Positions 50,005 through 62,210 of a stretch of DNA of 64,000 bases are shown piece by piece. How positions within the stretch are numbered: the first letter of the stretch is position 1; every line of letters starts with the position of its first letter. The notes beneath the pieces were generated by a model. It saw only the letters and a list, made by a program, of their open reading frames with translations. It was not told the DNA's origin and did not search any database. Made by a program: the position numbers and the translations under genes. This DNA is from Pegea sp. RAD2-039 (Eukaryota > Chordata > Thaliacea > Salpida > Salpidae): positions 248,001 through 312,000 of the forward strand of contig JAQGEQ010000090.1 of the NCBI GenBank assembly GCA_034620365.1. Reading direction: 5' to 3'.

Positions 50005-53000
50005 ATGAATGACAGAAAAATAAACCAAAACTCAGCAGAGTATTCAAAATGGGAACCACTGTTAAAGCAACATCCAAAAAATAAGCAAGTATGTACAACA
50101 AAAAAAAATATATTTTTGTTCATTATTCAAATTTAATTCAAATTTTCAGATAATAAAACCCCTGCATAAAACTCAGTCTATTTTTGAAGCTACAAATGAA
50201 AGAGGTACTTCCCACAATTATCGTATTTCTACATCACCTAATCCATTTCGAAGAGTAAAAAATTCTCATCAACTAAGACATTCACTATCATTAGATGGGT
50301 CAACAAATGTAGTGACCAACAAATTAAGGCCAACTAACTTTTTTCCAACCAATCATCAACAAAACAGAAGATTTGATAATCAATTATCTAAACCATGTGA
50401 CAAAGATCAAATCAAGCCAAACAAACATGAATATAATCAAGTAAATAGTCCGTCTAAAGTATTTGTTGCAAACAAGAAAGCTCTTTTGTTTGATAAGTCT
50501 AGAAACAAGAATATGAGCTTGCAAGAAAACAGAGGTTAGTTCTAAAGTTTTGTTTTTAAATATAGCAAAGATATCAACAACAATTTTTAGAGGTTTAAAT
50601 ATTAATTAAATTCATAAATTTTCCAAATATATATTGAACTAATTTCTAAACATAATTGTCAATTGTATAATATTTATTAGCAGAGATAAAAGAAGGAACT
50701 CCAACTGCAATTTATGGAGTGGCTCAAGGTTATGGAACTAATTTTGTAATGGAAATTCAACGAATAAAAAAAGATTTTCAAAAACTTTATGTAAAACTTC
50801 AAGCTGAACCAATTAATTCACCAAAATCCAATGATCTTAAAGTTTATTTGGGGTAATCAAACCAAAAAAATATGTTCTAGGCTTATTTCTAACAATATAT
50901 TTTTCTTTTAAGAATCCCACAGCATTCAGGTTACTTGGAGCTTCTAGATTCTGTGTATAAGGCACTTGAACCAGAAGAAAAAGTATCACAAAAAATTAAG
51001 GAAAAGAAATTAAGTGATTCATTTATTGTTGACTTTTATCAAGTCACCAGCAGCCAAGAGTTGCATAAACAAATTGTAAACATGTTTCAAAAACCGAGGT
51101 GTTGTGAGTAATTGCATTTTTATTGTTTATTTTATGTTTATTGCTGTTAAACGTATAATACTTCAAATTATATTAACTATTAGACTTAATTACTAAAGGA
51201 AATCAAAAGTTGTTGTCACATAAAAATGATCAAGTCTTTTTTCAGTTTCTTCTAGATATGAAAAAATTGATGGAAAGCTTGAAAAACTGATCTTTGAATT
51301 TTCAGTGCTAGCTGAACTTTTACAAAGTAATACTAAGAGAAGTGTCAGTAGTCCAGCCCATATTCAACACATGATAAAAGGTGAAGTCATACCACTTTCT
51401 ACCAACCACGAGTAATTAATACACATTTAAAACAATTGTTTTGTGGGGCATATAAACATAGGTTTCAATGCATGATTTTCAACACAAGTTTTAACAATTA
51501 TCTATCTACAAGACAACCACAAATTAGTATATGATATTACAAATGAAAATGATAATAAAATATATTTAAAATATAGCAGAAAATCAAACTTTTATAGAAA
51601 TAAAATCTTAAATTTTAAGAACTACAAACAGAAAAAGATCAAAACTATTTTAGTATCTTTATTTTAACAAGACTAATAATTAAAAGATCATTAAATTTTA
51701 GATTTGGTATCACCAGCAAAAAGTAGGCTTATAGACACATTTTTGGAAAATCAATTATGGGTGCGCTGGGCAACTCCTAGCTACTTGCCACCATTATCTC
51801 ATCTTTACATGTTTAAAAGTCCACCTGCCTATGAGGTACAATATTCAAAACTACAACTAAATTGATGAGTTACCTCAGATATTTTAAGGTGAGGAAAGCC
51901 GTGACTTTAGCTCTAATAGCAGAACATTTAAGAAAGATGCCTGATATAATCATCAAAAATGTAACACCAGAACAACTTTGCCCACCAATATATGGTCGGT
52001 TACAAGATGATTGTCGAAATAATTCTTGGCAGGTAAGTTAAAGACACTATTAATCAACCATTCTTAAAATTAAACTATCTCCACTATTAAAAATCACAAT
52101 AAAAATAACTTTTTAAAACTTTAAAAAAGGTTTCAGAATACAATGAAGAAACTCAGGACTTTCAAGTTAAAGAATGTAATCTTCCATCATGGCTAGATCA
52201 AAATACTGAATTAAATGAGCTTCTATACTCTTCTAATAGGTCTTTGTTTTACGAAATTGATACTAAAAATGTAAAATGATTCATAAAATAATTGTTAACT
52301 ATTTTCAAGAGACTTATTAAAATAAAAAGAAATTAATTTAAACTTTATTTTTACAGGTCAGTTTTTAAAAAAGGTGAACACTACCATGCATTATATGCTG
52401 TTTATTTATTAGTTATCAAGGATTTTACATTATGTGAAATAGATGATTTACTTTTGAATGATTATACAAAGCAACTCTCTAAGCCATCAAAACTACAAGT
52501 ATTAAATCTTAAATATAATTTTAATATTAATATATTTCCATATATCCAGTTTATTTATAAACAAAAACTTGTTAACTTGCTTAAAGATATCAACCTGGTA
52601 AGAGTTTTATTTTTATATTTTGAATAATTTTAGTTGTTTTACTTGTAGTGTTACATTGGTTGCTCAAGTACAGGGACCTTTTTTGAGTTTTGTGCAAATG
52701 AAAATAATCATGGAAAAAAGGTACTAAAAGCCTTGAAAAGTTGCCCTAAGCTTGAGCAATTTCGATGTTTTCAAGATTGTAATCTAGTTGAAGTTAGTAT
52801 TTCTTCATTTTTTTATAGAAAGTAATTAAAAGTCAAACAATTATATAAAATTTTATAAAAACAATTAGTTGTCATCATTACTTAATAGATATACAATTAA
52901 TCAAGTATAAAATGTATAAAAAACGTTTCAGGCCTGCCTGGCATTGAGCTGGTTAAGGAAGCAACCACGTGCAGTCTTAGTACTCAATTCTTTTATGACA

Positions 53001-53156
53001 TCAAAAAATGTGACATTTTCATTAGAGAAAAAGAAGCCAATACACAATAAAATGATCAATCTTACAAATCATTTAATCAGCAAAAGCAAGAAGCTTCCAC
53101 CTTTAAATAACATGCTATATGGTATGCATGCATCAACCAATGCTTCAAATGCATGA
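50005..53156 (+). CDS. Orphan 653-residue protein, 11 exons
   Basis: I do not recognise this protein. Exons 50005-50088, 50150-50534, 50684-50852, 50913-51103, 51246-51380, 51702-51835, 51889-52032, 52130-52239, 52357-52597, 52649-52792 and 52932-53156 join in one frame from ATG to TGA, which is strong support for a real gene. The N-terminal third is Asn/Gln/Lys/Ser-rich and probably disordered. The middle is helical (RIKKDFQKLYVKL, KLEKLIFEFSVLAELLQ). Then come WVRWATPSYLPPLSHLYMF and AVTLALIAEHLRK. The C-terminal third (VIKDFTLCEIDDLLL, LQVLNLKYNFN, CPKLEQFRCF, CLALSWLRK) has the rhythm of degenerate leucine-rich repeats, as in some FBXL-type proteins, but I see no F-box. No signal peptide or membrane helix. 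LRR assignment is a guess. Confidence 0.75.
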
Positions 53157-53946
53157 TTATCATAACTGAATCTTTAAAAAGATCTTATATATCAATTTGT
53201 ATGAAATTTAATTCATAATTATTCATTTTTTTAGAGATTTTGCTTATAAGAGCCAAGTAAAAAATAAACTTTCATTTAAATTTTTTATATGGTTTATATT
53301 TTTAATTAATTATTTTCAAATTGTGATAAGTATATCACAAATACTATTTAGTATAACTTTATTGTATAAAACTATTTATTTTTTATTTCATAGTTTTATT
53401 CATTCTTTGAAAGTGTATCATATAAAATTTGAAAAAAAGATTTTTCAAACTGCTGTTGTGTTTCTTTAGAATCATTTTATAAAAAATATTTATAAACATA
53501 TAAATTATAGAGAAAAAAAATCAAGAAAATAATTTTTAAAAATCTAATTAATTTAATAAATAAAATGAACAAGTCAATAAAAATCAAGATTTTATATATT
53601 ATATTTTTTATTAAATAACTATAGCTTGCACAAATCAGTTTTAAATTCATTCAAAAACTAAAAGAACTAACCTTTAGCTTCTTCTTTAGGACTAGTAGTA
53701 TCTTCTTTATTGAGTTCTTCAATCATCATTTAAATTTTATAATCAATATATGAGAATAAATAAATACTTAAATATTCTGCAACTAACATTTTCAAAATTC
53801 AGTAATTTTCATGCAAAAAATTAAATGAAACAAACTACTACAAGTTAATATAATCAAAATTCCTGTTTATCATGATAAAATTGAATATTGCTATTAAACA
53901 ACTTTAGAATTTTTTTAAAGTTACAGATACAATTAATTTTTAGAAT
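53157..53946. other. Convergent intergenic region
   Basis: AT-rich spacer between the 653-residue gene (reading right) and UQCC6 (reading left), about 0.8 kb. It contains AATAAA-like signals for both but no recognisable gene. A short acidic segment on the minus strand near 53670-53730 (SPKEEAKG-like) was seen but not supported. Confidence 0.4.
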
Positions 53947-54153
53947 TTAAGTGCTTGAATCTATTATATCATTTTCAGTATTATCTTTAGATATGAATAA
54001 TTTTGTTTTCAGTTCTCCTTTTTTAGGAGGTATTGTTGGAATAGAAAGGTCCGGACTATAATATCTATGAACAATTTCAGCGCCAGCGAAAGTAGAAAGA
54101 ACATAAGCACAAAATACAGAAATATATTTTCGTTTAGTCAACCCAAAAGGCAT
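53947..54153 (-). CDS. UQCC6: UQCC6 (Brawnin), mitochondrial complex III assembly microprotein
   Basis: A 68-residue protein starting MPFGLTKRKY at the ATG 54153-54151. The open frame extends further upstream, but its first codon there is TTG, so I chose the internal ATG, which also aligns with the human MPAGV start. The hydrophobic helix ISVFCAYVLSTFAGAE is followed by the family signature VHRYYSPDLSIPTIPPKKGE, nearly identical to human Brawnin from memory (VHRYYRPDLTIPEIPPKRGE). Brawnin is an inner-membrane protein required to assemble ubiquinol-cytochrome c reductase. The C-terminal tail is acidic and Asp/Ser-rich. It has no intron and starts 40 nt after the UQCC5 stop codon on the same strand. 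AG candidates for trans- or cis-splicing exist in that gap. Confidence 0.92.
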   Translation of the reverse strand: MPFGLTKRKYISVFCAYVLSTFAGAEIVHRYYSPDLSIPTIPPKKGELKTKLFISKDNTENDIIDSST

Positions 54154-54193
54154 CTTTAGAAGTTTCCAGAATTCTGATTTAGAAAAATGTCTT

Positions 54194-54493
54194 TTAAACA
54201 ATTTTTTTGTCAGGTTCTGATGCTGTATCTTTGTTAACAGAAATGAAATTTGAGTTTTCTGATTGTAATTCTTCAGGTGATTTGTTGAAAATCTTTTGAA
54301 ATCTTCTTTCTGATTCTTTTCTTCTCACCACGTCGTAAAACGTCTCACCTTTACCAGCAAGAGGTGCCTTAATCATAAACAATTCAGTTAACGCTCCCAA
54401 AATAAAACAATGCGGCAAAAATCTATAAACTCTATTCGACTCACTGAAAATGATATTTGAAATTTTTCTAGTAAAGTTAGAAAAAAACTTCAT
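54194..54493 (-). CDS. UQCC5: UQCC5 (SMIM4), mitochondrial complex III assembly microprotein
   Basis: A 99-residue intronless frame with ATG at 54493. The segment VYRFLPHCFILGALTELFMI contains the single membrane helix. GETFYDVVRRKESERRFQ matches human SMIM4 (ETFYDVYRRKASERQYQ) very closely. SMIM4 is an inner-membrane microprotein associated with mitoribosomes and needed for complex III biogenesis. The copy here is longer than the human one (about 70 residues) by a polar C-terminal tail. It is the upstream partner of UQCC6, in a different reading frame, with 40 nt between them. A short upstream ATG frame may precede it (about 54535). Confidence 0.92.
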   Translation of the reverse strand: MKFFSNFTRKISNIIFSESNRVYRFLPHCFILGALTELFMIKAPLAGKGETFYDVVRRKESERRFQKIFNKSPEELQSENSNFISVNKDTASEPDKKIV

Positions 54494-55800
54494 ATCAAAA
54501 AAGTACGTTAACTAAAGTTGCTGTATAGTTTAACATGTCCTTATACTACCGAGCTTAATGTTTTTAAATCTCTAGTTAGGGTTAGTACCTAAGAATAATG
54601 TCTTTTTTTTAATAATCTTAAATAACAAGACAATTTATATCTGAATAATCCCTAATTTTTTAAGCTACAGACTTTAAATATATGAAAAAAGTAATATTTA
54701 CATTTATATAAATTTGCACAATAGAATATATACATAATAAAATAGTTGACTAGCAAACCAGAGAGTTATTTTTTAAAGTTTCATTGCTTAAACTTATATC
54801 GATTTTTCTACAAAAAGCTTATTTTATTTATTAACAAAAAAGTTAATCCATAGTGTATTTATGTGAGTAAAAAACTGTGTTTGACCTATGTTCAAAATTA
54901 GTCTGATATTTTTTTAGTTTTAAGCTTTTAAAGTTTTTTAAGTTAGGCTTTGAAAAATATATATATGTTTAATATATGGCTACAAGTGATACATTTTACT
55001 GTCCTTATAGCGAAGAAAAACAAAACAAAATGAGCGGAAAGATGAATTGCTAGAAGCTAATAAAGACATTTTGAAATATTTTGTTGAAAGAAATCAATTA
55101 AGTTCTAATAATTATTTTTGTAGAAAATTCAAGGCACAGTATTATTGAAAATCTAATTGAATGTATTCTGACTCCTGATTATGAAACAGTAGTTTAAGGA
55201 TAAAGTTCTAATATAAAACTAAAATTTTCATTAAAAACCAAAAAAAAAACAGTTTTTATCATAAAAATGAAAGAGATAACCGCTTTTCTGAGCCAGTTTA
55301 TCTATCTATAACAATAAATGCGAAGGAGGGTGCCTAAAGAGAGCATCTCTTGCCAACACACATTTTCACAAATAATACCTGAAAATTAAGTTGAAAATAT
55401 ATTTAAAAAAATGATGTAACACATGGCATTTAATCAGTCCTCATACAATATAACAGTAAATCATTGCATAAAGTGTTTATAAAATAAAAAAGATTGTGAG
55501 TTTAGTATAACTAAATCAAAAATATTTGATTAAATAAGCATTTAGATAATGATTTTTGAAGTAAACAATAAATTGAGTTAATAATTTAAACTAAAAAGTA
55601 TTTATTATTTTTTAAATCTTACATTTTTTGCCAGCTTTGTATTAGTAATTATGTTTCTGATGTACAAATTTACATTATTTATTGCTGAAATTACGTCATT
55701 ATAAATATAAGCCAGATTCTCCATACAACTTTGCCGCTATTTGAAAAGCCTTGAATATTGCCATTTCCATGTACTATATAGACACTATATATATAGAAAA
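54494..55800. other. Intergenic region between divergent UQCC5 and RFC5
   Basis: About 1.3 kb of AT-rich sequence serving as a shared 5' region for the UQCC5-UQCC6 unit (left) and RFC5 (right). No coding exon, RNA gene or repeat recognised. Confidence 0.45.
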
Positions 55801-57744
55801 ATGACTGACGGCCTTCCATGGGTTGAAAAATACCGACCGAAATCTCTAGAGGAGTTAATATCTCATGAAGATATCATAACAACTATTAAACGTTTTGTTG
55901 ATGAAGATAGTTTGCCTCATCTACTCTTTCATGGCCCACCAGGAACTGGAAAAACTTCTACAATATTAGCTTGTGCTAGACAGTTATATAAAGGTAAATT
56001 TAAAGATAGTAATTGTTTTAAATTCTCATTAGCATCAACTCTGATATTAATTGGCATTTGAAGTTCTTTTGATATTTACATATATTTGTTTAAAATTGTT
56101 TTAAGTAAAGTTATTATATAATAAAAGGTTTACTTCTAAAAGTATTTTAGAAATTTTTATCTAATTTGTTTGTTCATTTTTTATTAAATAGTCTATTTTA
56201 TTAAAATAGTAAAATTTATGTAATTATAAATAGCAGCTGACAAGCAATTATAAACTAATTATTTAATTTATTTAACATTTTATCTAATTATATCCTTATG
56301 TTTTACTCAACAAGAAATTATTTGATAGAAGTTTTATGTTTAAGAAAATAATTATAAAAAATCCATATAACCTTTTGATTTATATAAGTTGAAATTTTTT
56401 GGAATATTTTGCTACTTTATACTTTTTTAATTGAAAAATATTTAAGGTTGAGATACATAATGAATTCATCTAACTTTTAATTGAATTGTAATTATTATTT
56501 ATTGATAATTAACTTAGTTAGCTTACATAATAATTCATTTGTTTAATATTTTAACTATTTAATATCTAAATCTGAATATTTTAGGTTCTAGCTTTAAAAA
56601 ACTATTCTACTAATTTTGTATAATTTCTTTTGTTCAAATAAATTTAATTATTATGAAGATTCTTTATCTGTGATTCTGATGATTTTATATCAATTTATGA
56701 AGTGATTCTTCTACAGGTAAAGAGTTTAACAGCATGGTGTTAGAGTTAAATGCATCGGATGATAGAGGAATTGGTGTTGTTCGAAACCAGGTTTGCAGTT
56801 TACTTCTCATTTTCTCAAAATAGATTTTCTACTAAATTTTCCCAACTTAAATTTCGTTTAATATTTGTATCAGTTAAAAACTGAGCAAAGATCTCATTAT
56901 GTCTGACATCCTTCTATCGTTGTTTAGATTCTCAGCTTTGCTAGCACGCGAACAATTTTCAAGCAAGGCTTCAAGCTGATTATATTAGATGAAGCAGATG
57001 CAATGACGAACGATGCACAAAATGCTTTAAGACGAGTCATGGAGAAATTCACTGAAAATACAAGATTCTGTTTAATTTGTAATTATCTTTCAAAGGTATT
57101 CAGTTAATATTATATATCTGATGAAAAAATAATTGAGATTATTTAGATTACTCCAGCTATTAGGTCTCGATGTACCTCTTTCCGTTTTGGACCTTTAACC
57201 AAGGATCAGATGAAACCACGAGTGGATCACGTGATTAAGAAAGAAAATCTGAAAGTAACTGAGGATGGGATGAACGCTCTTGTTACATTAGCAAGAGGTG
57301 ATATGCGGAAAACTTTAAATGTTCTTCAGAGTACTTCTATGGCTCATAGTGAAGTAAATGAAGACACCGTTTACACTTGTACAGGTTTCTTCTTTCTATC
57401 ATCAATTTGATCAAATTTTATAATAATTTATTTTTTTAGGAAATCCAAAACGCAAAGATATTGAAGATTTGCTTGAATGGCTCCTTAACCACGATTATCA
57501 AACTGCATACTGTCTGGTGATGGAGTTAAAAGCAAACAAAGGTCTTGCTCTTCAAGATCTTCTAAATGAGCTTCATACTTTTATTCATCGAATTGATTTT
57601 CCACTCAAGATTCGAATCCATTTAATTAAAAAACTTTCTGAAATAGAATATCGGCTTGCATATGGTACCAATGAGCGTCTACAGACAGGTTCTCTTGTTT
57701 CTGCTTTTCAACAGGCGAAGAACATGGTGGCTACGGATGAATAG
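55801..57744 (+). CDS. RFC5: RFC5, clamp-loader small subunit
   Basis: Subunit 5 of replication factor C, the AAA+ complex that loads PCNA. Exons 55801-55993, 56717-56790, 56928-57095, 57147-57384 and 57440-57744 give 325 residues (human 340). I use the ATG at 55801 ([16 protein letters not shown]), where family similarity starts; the frame is open further upstream but begins with TTG. Walker [10 protein letters not shown], the RFC box [12 protein letters not shown], Walker B LDEADAM, arginine-finger region IRSRC and the C-terminal collar helices ([25 protein letters not shown]) are all present. LDEADAM and ISHEDI favour RFC5 over RFC2, 3 and 4. It converges with caspase A, whose stop codon is 440 bp away. 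A decayed copy lies near 61.8-62.2 kb. Confidence 0.96.
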
Positions 57745-57816
57745 TTTTCATATTTTCTAAATTATACCTTTCCAACGAATATTTCAAATGTCATGTTTTA
57801 GTTCAGCTTCGAATTG

Positions 57817-57822
57817 AATAAA
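57817..57822 (+). terminator. RFC5: RFC5 poly(A) signal
   Basis: AATAAA 73 nt after the RFC5 stop codon, in the short interval before the convergent caspase gene. Confidence 0.6.
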
Positions 57823-58184
57823 TTTTTTAAATTAAAAGTTTAAAGATTTTCTCACTAATACTGTTCAAGTACTTGTGATAAAGTGCAAATAAATCTCAAA
57901 TAAATTCTATTTATTCAACGTTTTTGCCGAGATTTGCTGTTCTAGCCCTCGAGCACAATACAGTTTCTTTGTAATCCTAAGATAGCAAAAACACTCCATC
58001 ATAATCTCTTGACGTTTATTGTTTCATCGGATAATTTGCAATAAAAGGTAAATAGATCAATAAAAAGCCTCTAAAATAAATGACACTACATATGGATTGA
58101 CTTGTGAACGTATATTGTTTAAAAGAAAAATTAAAAAAGGAATTTTTTGAGTAAGGAAAAGTGTTTCTCATTGAAATAATCTTA

Positions 58185-60779
58185 TTAAAGATCGGTTTCA
58201 AGAATGGTACCAAAGTGTAAAATTCGAACGCGACGAGTAGTCTTATATTTTTCTTCCTAAATAATGCAAATGTTTAAAAGTGAAAATAATGAGTTAATCT
58301 TATAAAGATTAGAATTTAAAAGATTTAAAACTGTTTTATTGCAAAATTTAAAATATATTCAGTGTTGTAATTTGAGAAATTTAACTACTTACAGTTGTAT
58401 CTTTCTCAATTTGATTTTTAGATTCAAATCGAAGTGATTTTGTTAATTGGGATGTGATACTTGGAATTTGCTTTTTTTGGTGATATTCTGGATAATGTGG
58501 AACGTCAGATTTCCAATCACATGCAACTGTACAGTTGACCATAGTTAACATCTAAAAAATAATTTGAAAAAACTCATGATAACTTCTTATGCTTGAATAA
58601 TTTGTTAAACCCGCAAAATTGTTTAAATACTTCTGGATAAAAACGCTTTTAAAACTATATTCGTGTTTCAAAAAAAATTGTGAAAATCAAAAGCTAACTT
58701 CTTTTATATTGAAAAGAAAAATTGTTATTTTCCATAAAAGCTAACAAAAAGCTTACTTGTAAAATGTCTTTTGTTTTGTAGTTAGCATTGAAAATCTGAC
58801 ATAAAGCTTGTATAAAAACAGAACCATTTGTAACATTTCTCCAAGCATAATATTCTAAAGATTATTAAATATTGTGATTTAATAAAATACAATCAACATT
58901 GCTGTAATAAAAATTTTATATTTACAAATCTATAAAAACTGTTAAAAATTACTGAAATTTAACAGATTTATTTTTTAACCTGGGCAAGTCGACTGAGCAA
59001 TTAGAAAGTCCGCTTGTGAAGGTATAAACACTTCTTCTTCTTCTTCAAAATCGTTTGAAGTATTGAACGTTCCACTATCTACAGCATCAACAACCACCCG
59101 TTTAAATCCAGAATCTAAATTTTTACCACGACAAGCCTAATAAAAGGAAATAGTTGCTGCTATTTTAGTGAGACTTTTTAAGAGTTAAATACAACTAGCT
59201 ATTAAAATATGTTATAAATTAACTTTGGTTTTGTTAGCGGTTAAGGTAGAACTGGTTTTTAACACCTAAGTTTATTAAGCCACATTTTAGACTATAGTAT
59301 TCATAAGCTTACAAAAAATACTAAAAAATATAGGGTAAGTAAGCATCTAATAACTAACAAACACTATTTCGAACCAGAAATCTACTTTCATTAAAAGCCA
59401 GGAAACTACTTTTGTTATTAATTCAATTTGTAAATTACTTGAATAAAAAATAATTTTGGTTTTTCAGCTAGACTTGTACAATTTTGAGATTCAAAAGGTT
59501 TTGTAAAGTCACTGATTTTCATCTCTTCATCATAAGAATATAGAACGCCATTTGTTGCACCATGAGTTAGGATTGCACAAGCGAAACAATCACAATGCAA
59601 ATAAGATTTTCTAGAAACTAAAAGTTTGTTAGTTTTGAAATGTATCAAACCCTGTAAACAACAGAAACCATATTTGTTATAGTGGGAGACAGATTTATAA
59701 GAACTTAAATTCCAATGACTTTGAATCTTATATAGGCATAAAACTTTCATAAAAAAGATAATTGGATCAACTTAGAGCCATGATATATGAAATAACTTGT
59801 CTTTTAGGTATCAAGTCTGAGTGGTTGAAGGTGCTGAGGAGTTAATGCCTTGAGTGTACATTGAAGTAGATCTCTTTAAAATCTAAAATGTGTATCAAAT
59901 TTGAAACTATCTATCATTCTACAGATCAAATGAATCCTTATCACCCTCTAGCAACAAGCAAAAGATTTGTGTAATCTGCTTTTTGTGATATACAACAAAT
60001 AAGATTTTTTTTACAGATGAGACCTTTCATATAGTACAAAAATTTTATATTTTAAAAAACTTTTACGTTCTGTTAATGATGACAACACTTCTTTTCTGTT
60101 GAAATCTTTGAATGTTTCAATCTCCTCAAACCCAAGATTTGCAGCCATAGCTTCTAGATTGATAATATCTTTAGCATTTCCAGTTCGGTCTGGAAGTTTT
60201 TGCTTAGGATCAAATTTCTAAAAATAATCAAAAGATTTTGATTAAAAGTTTTATAAATACTTTTCTGAGATTTTACAAAAAAGTTACTAAAACTTTTTCA
60301 AAGAACTTTTGGTCAATTCATAATTTTACTATATTTTTGAAAATTAGATTAAATTATTTCTTGTAGCTCACTTCAAAACTATAGATTATAAAATATCCTC
60401 TTCTGTTATTTGTCATCTTATAACTTTCCAATTCCTTCACAGAAACCCAACTTTTTGAAAAACCCTTATAAGAATCATTTGAATAAGAAAGTATAGGTGC
60501 ACTATCAACTGTATCACCATTTCTAGCACTTGGCAAATTTCTGCTAAATCATAATAACAATTTCAATTATCTTTAAATTTCTTACAGAATAAATTTTCTA
60601 AAGAGGTTCTTGGCTTTATTTGCAGATTCTTTGTTAATTTTTTAGTAAATAGTTGTTACAAGTTTAATAATTCTAAATAATAGAGCTTTCTTACCCATCA
60701 ATAACTGATTCCATAGGAGGACTTCTTGTGTTATCCAAGTTTAAATCACATTGAAGACTCTGATTTGACAGAACATCTC
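58185..60779 (-). CDS. Caspase A, executioner-type caspase, 5' end incomplete
   Basis: Cysteine protease of the caspase-3/7 type. Visible exons, approximately: 60779-60695, 60546-60369, 60220-60067, 59627-59439, 59135-58998, 58856-58760, 58554-58395 and 58249-58185. Catalytic His is in ILTHGATNG and catalytic Cys in QACRGKN. The S1-pocket arginines are present (LPDRTGNA and the Arg of YYAWRN). Between large and small subunit, VDAVDSG is a plausible processing site. QIPSITSQLTKSL marks the end of the caspase fold. An extra exon then adds a basic C-terminal extension (about 30 residues, TTRRVRILHFGTIL), unusual for the family. An acceptor at 60780 shows further 5' sequence that I could not place, so the prodomain is unknown. 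The neighbouring caspase B is a tandem relative. Confidence 0.88.
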
Positions 60780-61831
60780 CTATACATCGTCAATATGTTA
60801 GTTGTTTACAAATTTTAGGCTAAAATTTCTAATTTAGAAATTAAAAAGGTTTTTCTGGTATGATAAAATCTTTTAATTTTCACCTTAAACAATACTTAAA
60901 TGAAATAAATAAATGAAGTCTTTAAAGAATTATTTTGTGGATTGTAATCATAACTTCAAGCACACTTCCATATAAATTTTAAATTCTTGTTTAATCAAGT
61001 CTAATTTGATTAAGAACAAAGATTACTAAAGCTATTCAAACCTCTTTTTGTAATCATTATAATAGATAAGATTCATATTATTGTTTGAAACAATAATTTT
61101 TTAATTAAAAAAATACTGGTTATAATTATCAGTCAAAAATACTGACATGAAGTATAAAAAATTAATCAAAGAACAAAAATAAATTATAAAATAGTTCAAG
61201 TTTATAGATATTATAAATTATTTTCTAGAAAAAAAAAACTAATATATCCAACTAGGATTTATTTATTGTCATTTACAGAACATCGTATGAAATTTTTATT
61301 CTAATTACCCGCAGATTTTATGGATAGATCCGAGCCGTCCATAACCTAACCGGCACCCATTCAATCAAATCTTTAAATCTCTTTACTTCCTCAGCATGCT
61401 TCTTTTAAATAGCAACCATATATTATGAAAGGGGAAGTCCCTGCGGTAAAAGCAAACAAACCTTATTTAAAAGTTTTTCTTTTTTATACTTTTATCATTT
61501 TTTGCAGCAAATATTACTATTTATTTTCTAGTTTTTAGCCCAACTTTTTTGGAAATTTTTTATTAATTTTTCAAAACGTCTTGAACTGTTTTTTCAGGCT
61601 TTCATAGTCATAGTAATCTATCATAGTTATTTGTATGCTTTTTTTTCATTTTTTCGGCTTATCTTCGTAGGTTATACATTATACAGCCCAAAAGCTGACA
61701 GAAACACTTCCTTTCTGCCTGAGTTTTGATTATAAAGAGCATTATCAACCTACTATAGTCAGACTACAATCTCATTCAGTTTATTAGCAACGTATCAAAG
61801 AAATAGAGATGATATAAATTATATTTGATAA
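60780..61831. other. Spacer between caspase A and the RFC5 copy
   Basis: AT-rich with no recognisable exon. The missing 5' exon of caspase A should lie here. Short GC-richer pieces around 61310-61440 (TCCGAGCCGTCC, AACCGGCACCC) stand out but match nothing I know. Confidence 0.35.
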
Positions 61832-62210
61832 TAAGGGAACAAGTATTATTCGAAATTAGGTTCACATTTGAGTTCTAATTTTCTCAAAATAGTTTTCTTT
61901 ACTACTATTATTCTATAGTATTATTTTACTGTTATTCTGTGTACTTTTGTCTAGGTTATATTATTTTTAGGCCAAATTTTCCCAACTCAAGTTTCATGTA
62001 ATATTTGTGACTTTAGAAACTGAAGCCGCCATTCATCTTATTGATTAAAATTGTTTACTAGATTCTCAGCTAATAGTATATTTCTAATGGAAAATAATTG
62101 AGATTATCTAGATCACATCTGAAATTAGGTCTCGATGTACCTCTTTATGTTTTCGACTTTTGACTAAAGATCAGAATTAAAACCACGTGATTAAGAGGCC
62201 GAATTTGGTG
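61832..62210 (+). pseudogene. RFC5: Decayed segmental copy of RFC5 exons 2-4
   Basis: The sequence tracks RFC5 across an exon end, introns and exon starts: the end of exon 2 with its donor (GTTCGAAACCAG in RFC5, ATTCGAAATTAG here); intron 2 sequence TTTTCTCAAAATAG and AAATTTTCCCAACT; the start of exon 3 (TAGATTCTCAGCT); then exon 4 (ATTAGGTCTCGATGTACC, then AAAGATCAGA, then CCACGTGATTAAGA). Most of exon 3, with the Walker B motif, is deleted, and exon 4 is out of frame. Because introns are kept, it arose by DNA duplication rather than retrotransposition. It has the same orientation to caspase B as RFC5 has to caspase A. Confidence 0.85.

Noticed and set aside
53947-54201. UQCC6 overlapping the UQCC5 stop codon by 8 nt
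   Set aside because: The longer frame starts at TTG, not ATG. The conserved N-terminus starts at the ATG at 54153, so the genes are separated by 40 nt.
59805-59885. tRNA-like sequence (TCTGAGTGGTTGAAGG)
   Set aside because: Resembles the A box of tRNA-Leu/Ser, but no acceptor stem, B box or cloverleaf could be formed. It lies in a caspase A intron.
61832-62210. RFC5 copy as a retrocopy
   Set aside because: Intron sequence is retained and there is no poly(A) tail, so it is a DNA-level duplicate.
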